This document shows, in pieces, positions 12,470-23,110 of a stretch of 64,000 nucleotides of DNA. Below the pieces are notes generated by a model that saw only the letters and a program-made list of their open reading frames with translations, was not told where the DNA came from and did no database searches. Positions within the stretch are counted from its first letter, which is position 1; every line of letters starts with the position of its first letter. The position numbers and the translations under genes were made by a program. Source of the stretch: Ischnura elegans (Eukaryota > Arthropoda > Insecta > Odonata > Coenagrionidae); assembly GCF_921293095.1 (NCBI RefSeq), contig NC_060254.1:434001-498000 (forward strand), given 5' to 3'.

Positions 12470-12650
12470 TGTAGTGTTGCCGCGAGACTCGAGACTTTCT
12501 CGTCTCGTCTCGAGTCTCGTCTCGTTTTCGAGACGAGACCGTAGGGTAGAATTCGAGACGAGACTCGAGACGAGACCACCTTTTGACGAGACGAGACGAT
12601 ACCACTTCCACGAGACTCTCGAAAGTCTCGAAATTTAGATACACGTCCTT
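12470..12650. repeat. GAGACGAG/CTCGTCTC foldback repeat
   Basis: It is a run of degenerate units built on CTCGAGACGAG and its complement, for example TCTCGTCTCGTCTCGAG at about 12497 and CGAGACGAGACTCGAGACGA at about 12554. The two halves are mutually complementary, so single strands would fold into long hairpins. Non-coding. Confidence 0.75.
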
Positions 12651-13523
12651 AATTGATATTTGGCATAGTTTTATGCCTAAAACTATATCCTTCAGTTAGG
12701 ACGAAATACATTTTATGTTTTTCTTAAGCATTATATTTTAAATACAGCTGAATAATAACTTTTCGATAGATGATCAAACTATAAACTAAAATATTTGCTG
12801 AAAAACCAATTTCTGAATGCATGAGCGACACTTATGGAGCCAAGTAAGGGAGTGTTAATGGCTGACTACTTTTCCTTGTTTCCCGGGATAATTAACTTGG
12901 AAAATTGGAGCCTTATTTTAATGCAAAAAAGTTCTGGCTAAACTTTCGAGAGCCACAGCCTTGTGTTACAAAAATGTGTTACGTTGGGTGGTCAGCCCCT
13001 CGCTCGGTATCTTTTGCTTTGGGTATTTCCTGCATTTATTTCCTCTTGATTTCTTCAGGGTTCAAAGGTCTTTCTTCATTCTGCATTTGTGAAAGCATCG
13101 GTGTATCGTAAACAAAAGACTCCATTATACAAATATAAAATTAGGACGTATGACGAGACTTATTCCGCGTCGGTAAGCAATACTGCACAACATAATAGAT
13201 CGTAACGAGAAAGCTAGAAATCGTGTATGACTTTCGTAAATTGCAGTTTCCTTTTTCTTTCTACCGTTTTTTGTAGCAATCCATCACAAAATTTACGTTT
13301 TTATTACTTCAGTAATACATATTACCGCGCCCTTCATTTCTAAATTTTTCCTAAGATGGCAACGACAGTACAATTTTTATTACAGCTGAGAAGAGTCCTA
13401 AATTACCTCTATTTTGATCGATTCAACTCCAATGGTGAAAGGTTTTCACACGCCGTGCAAACTCCAAGTTATACATTAAGTAGGAAAAATATATTAAAAT
13501 TATAAAATTTTTACAATTATTGA
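12651..13523. other. Non-coding intronic DNA
   Basis: AT-rich. The only open stretch is a plus-strand frame of 68 codons at 12905-13111 with no recognised domain. Nothing else was seen. Confidence 0.35.
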
Positions 13524-13686
13524 ATTAAGATCCTTATTTTTGGGTTTACCCGTGTCACAAATTAAAATTCCAACACTTTCGTCCCCGCTGCAAGTTCGCC
13601 CTGATGAAGTCTCCAGCAGCGGCGACGAAACTGTTGGAATTTTAATTTGTGACACGGGTAAACCCAAAAAAAATAAGGATCTTAAT
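13524..13686. mobile_element. Hairpin element, about 60-bp inverted arms
   Basis: The left arm (13524-13584) starts ATTAAGATCCTTATTTTTGG and the right arm (13622-13686) ends with its reverse complement. The arms are near-identical over about 60 bases around a spacer of about 38 bases that contains CCAGCAGCGGCG. This is the form of a foldback or miniature inverted-repeat element. No gene. Confidence 0.75.
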
Positions 13687-14119
13687 ACCATGGACCGTGA
13701 AAGTTTTAACCAATTATTGAATTTCATAAGAGGCAAAAACGTGTTTATAATTATATTCATTAAAATTCTTATACACCTAGCTATTCAAGCTGAACTCCCC
13801 TGAGATCCTGCCAACTTCAATTTTTTCTTAACTATGAAGTCTGTGGTGCTGTCATCGGCACTAAAATCTCAGTAAACTGAAGAGACATGGTATCCTCAAT
13901 TTTTTATCCCACTCATTTGAAGATACTCGGAGAAAATGAAATTCGTGCCTCAGCATTTGATCTTTTCTGGGAAAAAAATTCGAATCAGTTCATAATTGGT
14001 AGAGGGTATTTCGAGGTGGTATTAGTACCTTCGTGTATTGCGATCTCATTACCCTGTTGGAGTCCCATCTCTAAGGCCATGTCCGGAAACATTTGACCCG
14101 CATGTAATTGCAAAACAAT

Positions 14120-15745
14120 GTGGCTCGCGCGGCTGTTAGCTAATAATTATTTCAATGTATTGCATATTGTAAGAACTTAAGAAGAGAAAGTCGTACTTAA
14201 ATTTGTTACAATTGTAATAAATTTTTAAAATTGGTGGTGAAAAAATGTGTCCTACACAGTTATGCCACACTTGCGATAATCCGGGAAAAGCCTGTGGCGG
14301 GGGCAGGAGGCTGCTGTTGACCGCACCGCGATGTACAGGGATAAATATGTCACCATATTTTGTCTCCAGAAGGCGTGTGGGTATGTAGAAAATTAAGGAT
14401 AAATATCTGAGAGGAAAGTGCTGGTTCAAATGAAAAAACATCAACTCGGTACAATTATTTACCATAGCCTGATGTCTTCTGGAATAGTTTGCGCATCATA
14501 AAGCTCACGCAAAACTCCTTTAATTTTGCCATCATTTCTTTGGCCCAAAATGATTTTCCCTCGGAATTCAATTAAAATACCATGAGGATACCCCCAAATA
14601 AAATCAAAATATTTTTATTAGATATTTCTAGCTGTCTGCACTTGGTAGAAATATCTGCTTCTTCTGCGTAGCTTATAATTTCCTTCTTTTATTTCCATGA
14701 AGGTAACTTTTATTTTCAACTTCTTCCTAAGGAGTAATATTAGTACCACCAAGACCTCGCCATCAGATATTATCCCATCAGGACTAGCAGCCAAAAAAGT
14801 ACATTTTAATCAACAAAGACACCTCCGGGCAAAACTTTATTTTTGCTTGATCTCTCATATTCCCTGATGGCAGATTTTTCATTGGCATTTTCCCCAATCG
14901 GTTGCCTAGTTTCCTCTGAAAGAAGGAAGCAAACCATCGTCAGCCAATTTTGATGTTTGATTTCCTAATATTACACGTACGACCAAAGGAAGAGGCTTGA
15001 ACCACTTCCACTTTTCTGACCGCCACGTCCCATTGAGCATTTGATCTCTAGTTTCCTTCTCTTAATTTTCACGCCACCTTTGTTTCATTTTTACTGATGA
15101 AAGGAAATCGCTCATTGAATCGTGGTTGGCCAATGTTACGTCACTTTGAACATCACGAAATCACGAATGATTCCATAATGATTGTCTGATCCCTCTATTC
15201 GATGACGTTTATTTTTGGATGTTGCAGATAAGTCCATACGCCTTTTCCTCATATATTCCTTATCCCTTTCTGAGGAAAGAATGTTTTTTGTAAATTCTCC
15301 TCAACTCTTGTCCATTAGTTCTTTGTGAAAAATGCACATTGTCTTTCATATTGGAAGGTACTGGTGCAATGGCGCACCTAGTTTCGTAGGACCCCTTAGA
15401 CATAAATTTACTCTCTTCCCTCTTATGTACTTGGCCACGTAAGAGTTGTAGAACTCCGCAAGATTGTTAGTGACATTATATATAATAAAAATATAGGGGA
15501 CTGACTAGATAAGAGACTGTTAGCATAATCGATATCCTCCCATAAGCCGCAACTGATGATATGAGGGATCAAGTTTTCCTCTCCTTCTTTGGGCCCTTTG
15601 CAATAATATATATCACATTTACTATGATTTTCGAGGGTTATATTTCCTTTTCTTTAGCCGGTTACTCTCCGATATCTCCACTTCACGTAACTAGTCGGTT
15701 GTTCCATTTTCTACTTTCCCAGAATCAAATCACATTCGACAGCAA
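14120..15745 (-). mobile_element. Internally deleted copy of the YqaJ-nuclease element
   Basis: This copy aligns by eye with 18950-21800 in the same orientation. The shared left end is TCGCGCGGCTG, a shared block lies at 14271-14380 versus 19101-19210, and the nuclease region at 14620-15560 matches 19400-20430. Near 15632 the sequence jumps directly to the counterpart of about 21705, so about 1.2 kb (the upstream exons) is missing. The coding frame is broken by many stops and indels. It is a non-autonomous or dead derivative. Confidence 0.75.
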
Positions 15746-17600
15746 GGTGGAAACAACAAAAGGGTCTCTCTCTGAGGTTGAGGAAAAAATACTCATAGGT
15801 TGTACCGAGAGTCCGGTAGTACTTGGCAGTATTTAAAAGCGGTACTACCTTATCGATACTAGAAATACCGGTACTTGTGTGGAGGTACTTTGACAGCGCT
15901 GCCATTTTATGTTTTATCAATCAGCTAACTACTAAAGTAATTGAGCGTTGATAATATTACAAGCGAAATAAATGTTGAAGAACATAACTATTAACAATGA
16001 CGGCATAATTTACAGTATTCATGAAGATTTGATAACACGATTCACATTTTTTCTGCATTTGTGTTAAATGATCTTAAAGTGTCAATTACAAATGAAAATA
16101 TTCGAATTAAATACGACTTGCAAAGTAATTTTACGAGAATTTCAGCCAAATATCCAGTTCAAAGTTATTACGTGTTTTGACTATAGCTACATGCTTGACT
16201 GTTTTGACTGTTTATCACTATGGCCATAAAAGATTTTTTTAGACACAGAAGGCAAGAGAATCAATGTTATTGAACCGTTCAATGTATATATATTTCTAAA
16301 CTACACAGAAATGTGACCTACACATCTAATTTTAGTCGATCGCAGTATTTTAGGCATTAACTAATTCCGATTCTATAAATGTAAAAACTACTACGTATTT
16401 ACATGAGACAAGTGTAAAAATATTTTTACACACATAAATATAGCAGAAATTAAAATGACAAAAGCTTTCTCGGGCACCAAGTGAGTGGTTGTTGTATAAG
16501 TAGCCAAAGTTTGTGTCGGATTGACACCGTCGGGTGTTTGAATAAGAAGACGTTCTGCTGACAGTGTCTTACTCTTGTCTGAGAGAACTTCAAATTTATC
16601 ATTCGCTAGGAAAACACCAAAAATTAAAACGTATGCCCCGAAATCGTTTGTATAACGTTGCCATTGACAACTACATCGCTATCACCGTTCCACAATTAGA
16701 TAATCGAGCCTCCGATGAAGTTTTCCGATGGGTTTTCGTATAAATGCCTGTGAATGACTTTTTCAGTGTAATCGTCCTATATAATAATATAATTTTCGGA
16801 AACACCGGATAATTATAATATATTAATACGAACGTTTATTTTCCACTTATTAACAAATTTTATAAATTACGAATGTACCAGTATACCGGTATTCTTTCGC
16901 CGGTACAAACGAGGGAGTACTATTATTGCTATTTAACCCCTCAAGCGTGACTTTAAATGCCGGTGGTCGTTCCCTCAGCGTGCGCGAACCAGCCTCCGCT
17001 TCTTCTGAATGCCATGCCTGAAGCGTGAAAGACACACTGTATGAGTTTGAAAGTTTCATTAGTCATTCACATCTTCCATATATGTACTTTCAGTGAGTAT
17101 ACATGTGAGACATATCTGCCTGAATTCGTTCTGTTCCTCTTAATTGCCTCTGTTTGTGGGCTCGAATTTTTTTAGAATATTTTTCCAGCTGACGCCAGGA
17201 TGTTTCCTCTAGGAACGGCGTCTCGTGGACGGTCATGGAAGATATTCTTCCACTACGCTCCGATTTATGTGCTTTCTTAGCGATTGTGTGTTCAATGTTG
17301 GGACGCTGAATGCCTTCCTCTGTGGTTCATTATCATCTCATCTTCTGTCTCATCTTTTCCTTTCTCTTTCATCGTGGAAATGATAGTGAAGGCTTGGGCC
17401 GTCCAGGCATTGTCACTCAATAGTTCTCGGAACCTCGAAGACCTGCCAGCATCTGGTATCTTTTTTATGACGTTGGAAGCTGAAGGTTGGAGTTTTTTTC
17501 ACGCTTACGTTTGCTTCGGTGGTTTTATTTTTTTCGCCCTGGTCCCCTTCCGTATCTGAACCCCTTCTTAGTTGACCATGCCTTGTAGCTCTCGTGAGTG
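15746..17600. other. Non-coding intronic DNA
   Basis: AT-rich, with GTACCGGTA-like motifs near 15840-15880 and 16870-16915 that may be the remains of one element's ends. Two open frames (16850-17059 minus, 17284-17559 plus) show no recognisable domain, and I do not call them genes. Confidence 0.35.
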
Positions 17601-17839
17601 GTCCGATCAGAGTGTACTTGACATTCTGGAATAAAAGAGTGCAGAATGTTCTGATACGACTTCATAAGATTCAATTGGATACTCCCTTGACTCCAGGTTC
17701 GAAGATTTATACCATCTCATTTTTCTGTGAATTTTCAAGAAAATAATTGGGAAGAGATCGGCTGTGAAGATGCGCCTCCAACTTTTGCGTGTGATTTAGT
17801 TGAAAAGAAATATCGCCTATTCGTGTAAAAAGGATCCTT

Positions 17840-18240
17840 GGAATTGGAGTTATTTTTCGATGATGAAATAATTACAATTATAGTGACGGAGACAAACCGC
17901 TACGTGGCATAGTTTCTTTAAAATTTACAAAGAAAATTCCAAAGCAAAAAAATGCTCTTTCAAAAGTGGGTTCCCACAACTCTGGTGGAAATAAAATTAT
18001 TTCTAGGGTTGCTCATATTGATGGGAATAAATAAGAAACCAAGCTTCAGAATGCATTTCATCGGAAAACATGTACTCGAGACTCAATTTTTTCTCAATGT
18101 AATGGGAAAGGAAAGGTTTTCATTGCTCACCAACTTTCTCTGTTTTGTAGATTGAAAGAGGAAGGAAGTTGTAAAAAAAGATCCTTACCACTATAACATT
18201 TCGCCCATTAGTGAATATTTGAATCTTAGTGAGCAAATTT
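17840..18240 (+). pseudogene. piggyBac-type transposase remnant
   Basis: The readable parts are FFDDEIITIIVTETNRY (about 17858), WVPTTLVEIKLFLGLLILMG (17964-18023), then KPSFRMHFIGK, and LETQFFLNVMGKERFSLLT ending NFLCFVD (to 18152). These match the N-terminal half of piggyBac DDE transposases, where a W.PTT..EIK.F.GL..LMG block is typical. Stops lie after the TETNRY segment and after FVD. A possible earlier segment, REWSDQSVLDIL, is at about 17595. The downstream catalytic aspartates are absent, so this is a dead fragment. Confidence 0.8.
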
Positions 18241-18420
18241 AAGTATACCGGGACTAGCCACGGTGATAACTTTTACGGGAGTCACCCGCAATGCACAATT
18301 GTGCGAAAAATCCACAGAGAAAAAATCATTCGCCTTGACCGGGATTCGAACCCGGATCCCTCGATTTCCGGCCGAGTGCTTTAGCCAGTTAAGCTACCGA
18401 GGCGTCATTCTTCCCTGTGG
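18238..18420 (-). repeat. tRNA-derived repeat (SINE-like), copy 1
   Basis: Read on the minus strand, 18336-18409 folds as a tRNA. There is an acceptor arm CGCCTCG/CAAGGCG with one mismatch, an A box TAGCTTAACTGGC, a five-pair anticodon stem with loop CCGGAAA, and a B box GGGTTCGAATCCCGG. Base 33 is C instead of U, so it is not a normal functional tRNA. A body of about 90 bases follows. The tRNA-like part is flanked by complementary CCACAGAGAAAA and TTCTTCCCTGTGG, which extend the fold. Confidence 0.7.
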
Positions 18421-18563
18421 AAATTTGTGGACTATACCGGACAAGGTGGTATGGACTGCTGAGCATATTATGCGACGAGCAGTCCAAATCGTGCGCACGG
18501 CGCCACAGCCGGAGAGTAAAGTCCGAACTTTGAACACATAGAGGTGTTCTCTCTTTGACGAAT

Positions 18564-18726
18564 TTAAGTATACCGGGACTAGCCACGGTGATAACTTTAC
18601 GGGAGTCACCCGCAATGCACAATTGTGCGAAAAATCCACAGAGAAAAAATCATTCGCCTTGACCGGGATTCGAACCCGGATCCCTCGATTTCCGGCCGAG
18701 TGCTTTAGCCAGTTAAGCTACCTGGA
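18564..18726 (-). repeat. tRNA-derived repeat (SINE-like), copy 2
   Basis: This is a near-identical direct copy of 18238-18401, about 325 bases downstream. Differences include one T missing from the ACTTTTACGG run. It stops inside the tRNA 5' end (AGCTACC) where unrelated sequence begins, so it is truncated at its 5' end on the minus strand. Confidence 0.7.
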
Positions 18727-18910
18727 TTTTCTCTCTGCTACCTGTAAAGCGGTGAATTGCTAGAACACATGCGAGAATGCGTGGATGCGAGACGGCAAAA
18801 TAGCCACTGTTTTAATTTCGTTCATGCATTCGCGCAATTCCGCGCCATTTTAGAAATTAATGCAGCTCTTACCTGCGCAATTCCGTGCCTCGTGTAAAAC
18901 GGCCTTAAGG
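18727..18910. mobile_element. Short non-coding element ending in CGTTTTACACGAGGCAC
   Basis: On the minus strand it begins TTAAGGCCGTTTTACACGAG and continues with GCACGGAATTGCGCAGG. The other end holds CACATGCGAGAATGCG and TGCATTCGCGCAATTCCGCG units. It looks like a miniature element, but no clean target duplication was found. Confidence 0.45.
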
Positions 18911-19289
18911 CTGAAGCCGGAAACTTTTGATGCGCGCGTGACTCGATAAACAATGCGGTTCGCGCGGCTGAAAGCTATTATTTATTTCGATGTATGTATA
19001 GCATATTGTAAGCACTAATGGAAGTCGCACTTAAATTTGTTACAATATTAATTAATTTATAAAATTGGTCGAGAAAAGAAAAATGCGTCTTACTCAGCCA
19101 TGCCATAATATATATGCAATAATCCAGGAAAAACCAGTGGCCGGGGCAGAAGGCTGCTGTTGGCCGCACCGCGATATACAGGGATAAAATATTACCATAT
19201 TTAGTCTCCAGGAGGCCGGTGTGCAAAGAGAAATGAAGGGTAAAAAGTTGAGGGAAAGTATTGATTAAAAAACATCAACTCCGGTACAA

Positions 19290-20798
19290 TTATTTATTGT
19301 AACCAGGTGTATTCTGGCATATTTTAGGCAACATAAAGTTCAGGTAAAACTCTTTTAATTTATCCACCATTGCTGTGGCCCAAAACTGCTTTCTGTCAAT
19401 TATAATCCCATGAGGAGACCACACAATGAAATCGCAATATTGTTTATCCCATATTTCCAGCTGTCCCTGTACTTGATAAAAATATCTGTTTCTCCTGCGT
19501 AACTTATATTTTCCTTCTTTCACTTCCATGAAGGTAGCTCTTTTATTTTTAACTCCTTCCTCAGGAGTAATATACCTACAATTATAGGGGCACTTGATTT
19601 CAACCAAGCCTTCACCATCAGATATCACCCCATCAGGACTAGCAGCCAAAGAAGGTAATTTGTCATCAACAAAGAGACCAGCGGGTTAAACTTTATATTT
19701 GATTAAAGACTCATATTCCCTGATGGCAGATTTTTCGTTAGCATTTCCCCAATCTGTAGTCTTGTTTCCTCTGAAGGAAGGAAACAAAATATCGTCTGCC
19801 ACTTTCTCCCTAGATGTTGTGGGCCTTAAATTGCAAATACGGCCAAAGAAAGAGGCCGTCAACCTTTTCCACATTTCCGACTGCCACGTCGCATTGAGCA
19901 TTTGGTCTTGTGTTTCCCTCTCCAACTTTTCCCTTGAGGTTTTATCCATTTTTAGTGATGATAGGAAATTATTCATGGAATCTTGGCTGGCCAATGCGAT
20001 GTCACTTTGTACATCAGGAACAAGCCCATAATGTTTGCCTGGTCCCTCAATTCGCAGACGTTTCTTTTTTGAAGTTTCAGAGAATTCCAGTCGTCGCTTT
20101 CTTATGTACTCCCTATTCCTTTTGGAGGAAACAGAATTTTTTTGGGCATTCTCCTGGGCTCTTGCTCGTCAGTCCTTTATGAATTATGCCATGTACATCA
20201 TCTTTCACATTGAAGGCTACCGATGCAATGGCACACCTAGTTTCATAGGCCCCCCTTAAACATAAATTTAACCTTTTCCCTCCTACGTACTTAGCTACAT
20301 AAGAGTTGTAGGACTCCGCAAGATTGTTTGTCACGTTATATATCAAACTAGCGGAGTGACGAGATAATAGACTGTTGGCATAGATGATATCCTCCCATAT
20401 GCCGCAACTAATGAAATGAGGGACCAATTTTTCCTCTCCTTCTTTGGGCCCTTTGCAATAATATTTGTCACATTTATTATGGTCACCAAAAACATGATTC
20501 GATCCTTGCTCTATGTCCTTCTGTAGGAGTTTGACCCTTTCCGACCCAGCCATTTTCGCTCTGAAGGAGATTGCCCCACTCACAGCTACCCTCAATCTTT
20601 GCAAGTTATTGTTTATTGTTCTCCTGTACCCAACGGGCACTACCCCTTTTGAATTTCTTGGCCGTCGTGCAATATCTTGCAGTCTACTGCTGTAATTTCT
20701 AAGTAGGTGGTTGACGCATTCTACTTTTTGCACTGGTAAGTGCTGCCCATATGGCATTTCCCTAGACAGCCTTTGCATTATGCTACTATCACCATCAC
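19290..20798 (-). pseudogene. Transposon protein with YqaJ (lambda-exonuclease-like) domain, 3' exon, broken
   Basis: The acceptor is TTTATTACAG|GTGATGG at 20798. The first part (to 20113) contains KVECVNHLLRNYSS, HNKCDKYYCKG and YNVTNNLAESYNSYVAKYVG. These resemble the Mutator-like or MULE-associated domain that accompanies YqaJ domains in animal transposon proteins (inference). The C-terminal part is a clear YqaJ nuclease: WGNANEKSAIREYE (about 19720), LAASPDGVISDGEGLVEIKC with the catalytic D and E-x-K (about 19640-19590), and YFYQVQGQLEIW (about 19470). Breaks: the frame shifts once near 20140, and a TAA stop sits at about 19686 where the other copy has a sense codon. The protein is therefore not made intact from this copy. 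Confidence 0.75.
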
Positions 20799-20939
20799 CT
20801 GTAATAAAGAGGATTTCATTACTTGAGAGCGATGTTGTTTGATCGTGAATGATTTCATGATAAAAATATATTAAATATTCAAGTTTTAAAATTAACTTCC
20901 AACTAAAGTATTGAAAGAAAATGAATGCATAGAGCTTCT

Positions 20940-21040
20940 AATGAACAAATATTTTATGCACATTAGCTACGTAAGAGTTGTATGACTCTACAGGATTGTT
21001 GGTGACATTATATATTAAACTAGGGGCGTACAAAATAGGA
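20940..21040 (-). repeat. Misplaced duplicate of part of the YqaJ element 3' exon
   Basis: 20961-21040 repeats 20290-20370 with several differences. Both encode a YNVTNN..ESYNSYVA segment on the minus strand. The duplicate sits in what should be an intron of the same gene. It suggests an internal rearrangement or a fragment of a further copy inserted here. Confidence 0.6.
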
Positions 21041-21157
21041 GACGGTGAACTACATTAAAATGCGTTTTTCAATTCTGTGAGTTTGCGTTTTCAAAATTAT
21101 GTTCCGAGTAATTCAACCTAACCGAATCAACAAATCCACCAGTCTTATTGCAATTAC

Positions 21158-21301
21158 CTATCCGTTTTTTCCAAATGATCCTCAACTCTGAGAAGGCAAT
21201 CGTCTACGTCTGATTGCTCAGCTCGTCGATATTCATCCTGTTCCTTAGGGTCCATTTCTCCACCATGCCAATTGCTGCATCCAGGCTGAGGTGATGATGG
21301 C
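21158..21301 (-). CDS. YqaJ element protein, exon 3
   Basis: The acceptor CCCTTAG|G is at 21301 and the donor GATAG|GTAATTG at 21158. It encodes PSSPQPGCSNWHGGEMDPKE, then DEYRRAEQSDVDDCLLRVED and HLEKTD in an open frame continuous with exon 2. It leaves in phase 2, while the next recognised acceptor (20798) needs phase 1. One or more exons are therefore missing between them, or the splice chain is broken. No domain is recognised. Confidence 0.6.
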
Positions 21302-21464
21302 CTAAGGGGAAAAAACGAATTTTGAGAAAACGAATTTGCTGACGGTGATGTAATTTACACGTTAATTATAATTAGCAATTAGCGCTCCATTGAATATTTC
21401 TGAACTATTATCAACTAAATCGTAGGTATAAGATTTAATGTAATTATTTTGCAGCAATATTTAC

Positions 21465-21534
21465 CTTTCCACTACACCTGTTCCGGAACCCAATGGCGAT
21501 GATTCTTCGGAATGAACGCTTCCGGTTTCAACTG
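21465..21534 (-). CDS. YqaJ element protein, exon 2
   Basis: The acceptor TTTTGTAG|CA is at 21534 and the donor GAAAG|GTAAAT at 21465. It encodes VETGSVHSEESSPLGSGTG and VVE, entering in phase 1 and leaving in phase 2. Both joins keep the frame open. The segment is rich in Ser, Glu and Gly and looks like a linker. No domain is seen. Confidence 0.6.
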
Positions 21535-21683
21535 CTACAAAATAAATGTGTAATAAGGCTTCAGGCAAAGGAGGGAATTTTTATTCTCGTTATTTTTCTT
21601 GAAGCTTAAATAATTGGTACACTATTAATACAAGAGAGTCATTTTTTAAACGCAAAATGAATTGAATTTCATTGTGAAATTAC

Positions 21684-21777
21684 CTGCTTCCTTAGGTTTT
21701 GGAGGGTGATATTTCCTCTTCTTCGGCTGATAACACTTACGATATCTCCACTTCAGGTATGGAGTTGGTTTTTCCAT
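21684..21777 (-). CDS. YqaJ element protein, exon 1 with start codon
   Basis: ATG at 21777 opens MEKPTPYLKWRYRKCYQPKK, then RKYHPPKPKEA, and stops at the donor GCAG|GTAATT (21684) in phase 1. The exon is very basic, as expected for a DNA-binding or nuclear-targeting N-terminus (inference). Its counterpart in the deleted copy lies at about 15640-15710. A polypurine tract upstream at 21905-22020 may be part of the promoter region, but no specific promoter motif is seen. Confidence 0.6.
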
Positions 21778-21904
21778 AATCTGCTATCCACAATCAATCT
21801 CGACACTGACCCGTCGAAAAACACAGGTGTATCTTGCTCTCGTAGCACGCTTGAACTCTCCAGCCTCCCGAAACAAAATATTTTTTTTCTCCGAATATGA
21901 CGCC

Positions 21905-22020
21905 CGACGTAGTGGAGCAGTGTGAGGGGAAGGAAGGCAAGGGATTGGTAGTGGGGGAGAGAGAAGGGAAGGAGAGAGACCGCCAAAAAGAGGGGAAGTG
22001 GAGGTGGGGGGATCCTTCTC
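21905..22020. repeat. Polypurine tract
   Basis: The plus strand is almost pure G and A for about 110 bases, for example GGGAAGGAGAGAGACCGCC near 21967. Low complexity and non-coding. It sits just upstream of the YqaJ element start codon. Confidence 0.7.
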
Positions 22021-22139
22021 TGGAAGACGACAGCGCCAGGTCCCCGCCAGCGCTGTGATAGACGTCGAGCCGTAGAAAGGCCAAAACATCCATCACGCTC
22101 AAGAACATAACGCGAATCTGGTTGCATGCACGCTCTACC

Positions 22140-22624
22140 GGTATATATATTTGAAATTATGAAAGACGCAGCCTTGGCTCAAATGTTTGATCATCTCTGA
22201 GTCTCAATTTGGAGCGGAGTAATTCTCACGAGAAAAAGGCGATTTTTTTGGGAAGTTTACAATTTTTTTCTCCTAATAGGTTTTTACGTGTGCAACTGTG
22301 AAGACATACAAACCAAGGCTACATATATCCTATGTTTTTTAGTGGAAACAGTTCCTCGTTACATGCAAAAATGGCCCCCTAGCGACCTAAATGGTAGCTT
22401 GCTGCAACGGCACTTTTCTGGCGTGGTATCCAGTCCCCTTAAGGAGATGTAGATTCCGTGCTTTATTTTTCCATTGTTCCATGAGGAGCGTGAATGTGGG
22501 GATCCTTTTGCATGCCGCACACTGGTGACTGTCCTACTGACATCCTACCGAGTGAAAGTTTATGTCATGTTACAAGTAAAATACAACAAAGTTAATGAGT
22601 TTTTTGATTGAAGCTTTCGCGGTT
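22140..22624. other. Non-coding intronic DNA
   Basis: No gene, RNA or repeat was recognised in this stretch. Confidence 0.35.
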
Positions 22625-23110
22625 CATAGTGATAAAAAAAGAGTGACACGCGGGTGCATGGCGCGTGTCGTATAAGTGGAAATTGCCCCGACGTTTCGCG
22701 ACCGACTGCTGGTCACTTCTTCAAGGGAATGATGCTGGGATATGTTCTTGCTTTTATTTCAGGTGGGATGGGTGGGCGGAGGGTATGAGGACTGGATAAC
22801 GAAATGTAGCGGATGACTGGGTTCCAAGTACTGCTGATTCTGCCGGATAGGAGAGAGGAATGCCTTTCGCGGCGAATGGATAATAGGAAGGGGTGTGCCA
22901 ATGAGCGATTTATTCCGACACTTGCACTTGGGCGGAGGGTGTGAGGACTGGATAACGAAATGTAGCGGATGACTGGGTTCCAAGTACTGCTGATTCTGCC
23001 GGATAGGAGAGAGGAATGCCTTTCGCGGCGAATGGATAATAGGAAGGGGTGTGCCAATGAGCGATTTATTCCGACACTTGCATCTTGCAATCCCTATTCT
23101 CATCAGCGAT
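22625..23110. repeat. GACGTTTCGCGACC repeat with a tandem duplication
   Basis: It begins CACGCGGGTGCATGGCGCGT, followed by CCCCGACGTTTCGCGACCGA and CTGCTGGTCACTTCTTCAAG. Related sequence forms both arms of the palindrome at 30451-30820. Motifs of this kind flank Penelope-like retroelements (inference). Within it, 22774-22929 is repeated directly at 22930-23085 with a period of 156 bases and about one difference. Confidence 0.7.

Larger units (their letters stand above)
18950..21800 (-). mobile_element. Element encoding a YqaJ-type nuclease, copy 2
   Basis: This block of about 2.85 kb is shared with the deleted copy at 14120-15745. It carries an intron-containing gene on the minus strand: a start exon at 21684-21777, exons at 21465-21534 and 21158-21301, and a long 3' exon ending at 19290. 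The left end is marked by TCGCGCGGCTG and a GGCGGGGGCAG-like block. The right end falls shortly after the start codon. Terminal inverted repeats were not identified. Confidence 0.65.

Noticed and set aside
18336..18409. A functional tRNA gene (anticodon GGA by position)
   Set aside because: C at position 33, a mismatch in the acceptor stem and a duplicated copy with shared flanking body point to a tRNA-derived repeat.
22713..23103. Two minus-strand frames with an internal protein repeat
   Set aside because: The repeat in the translation simply reflects the 156-bp tandem DNA duplication. There is no start context or domain.
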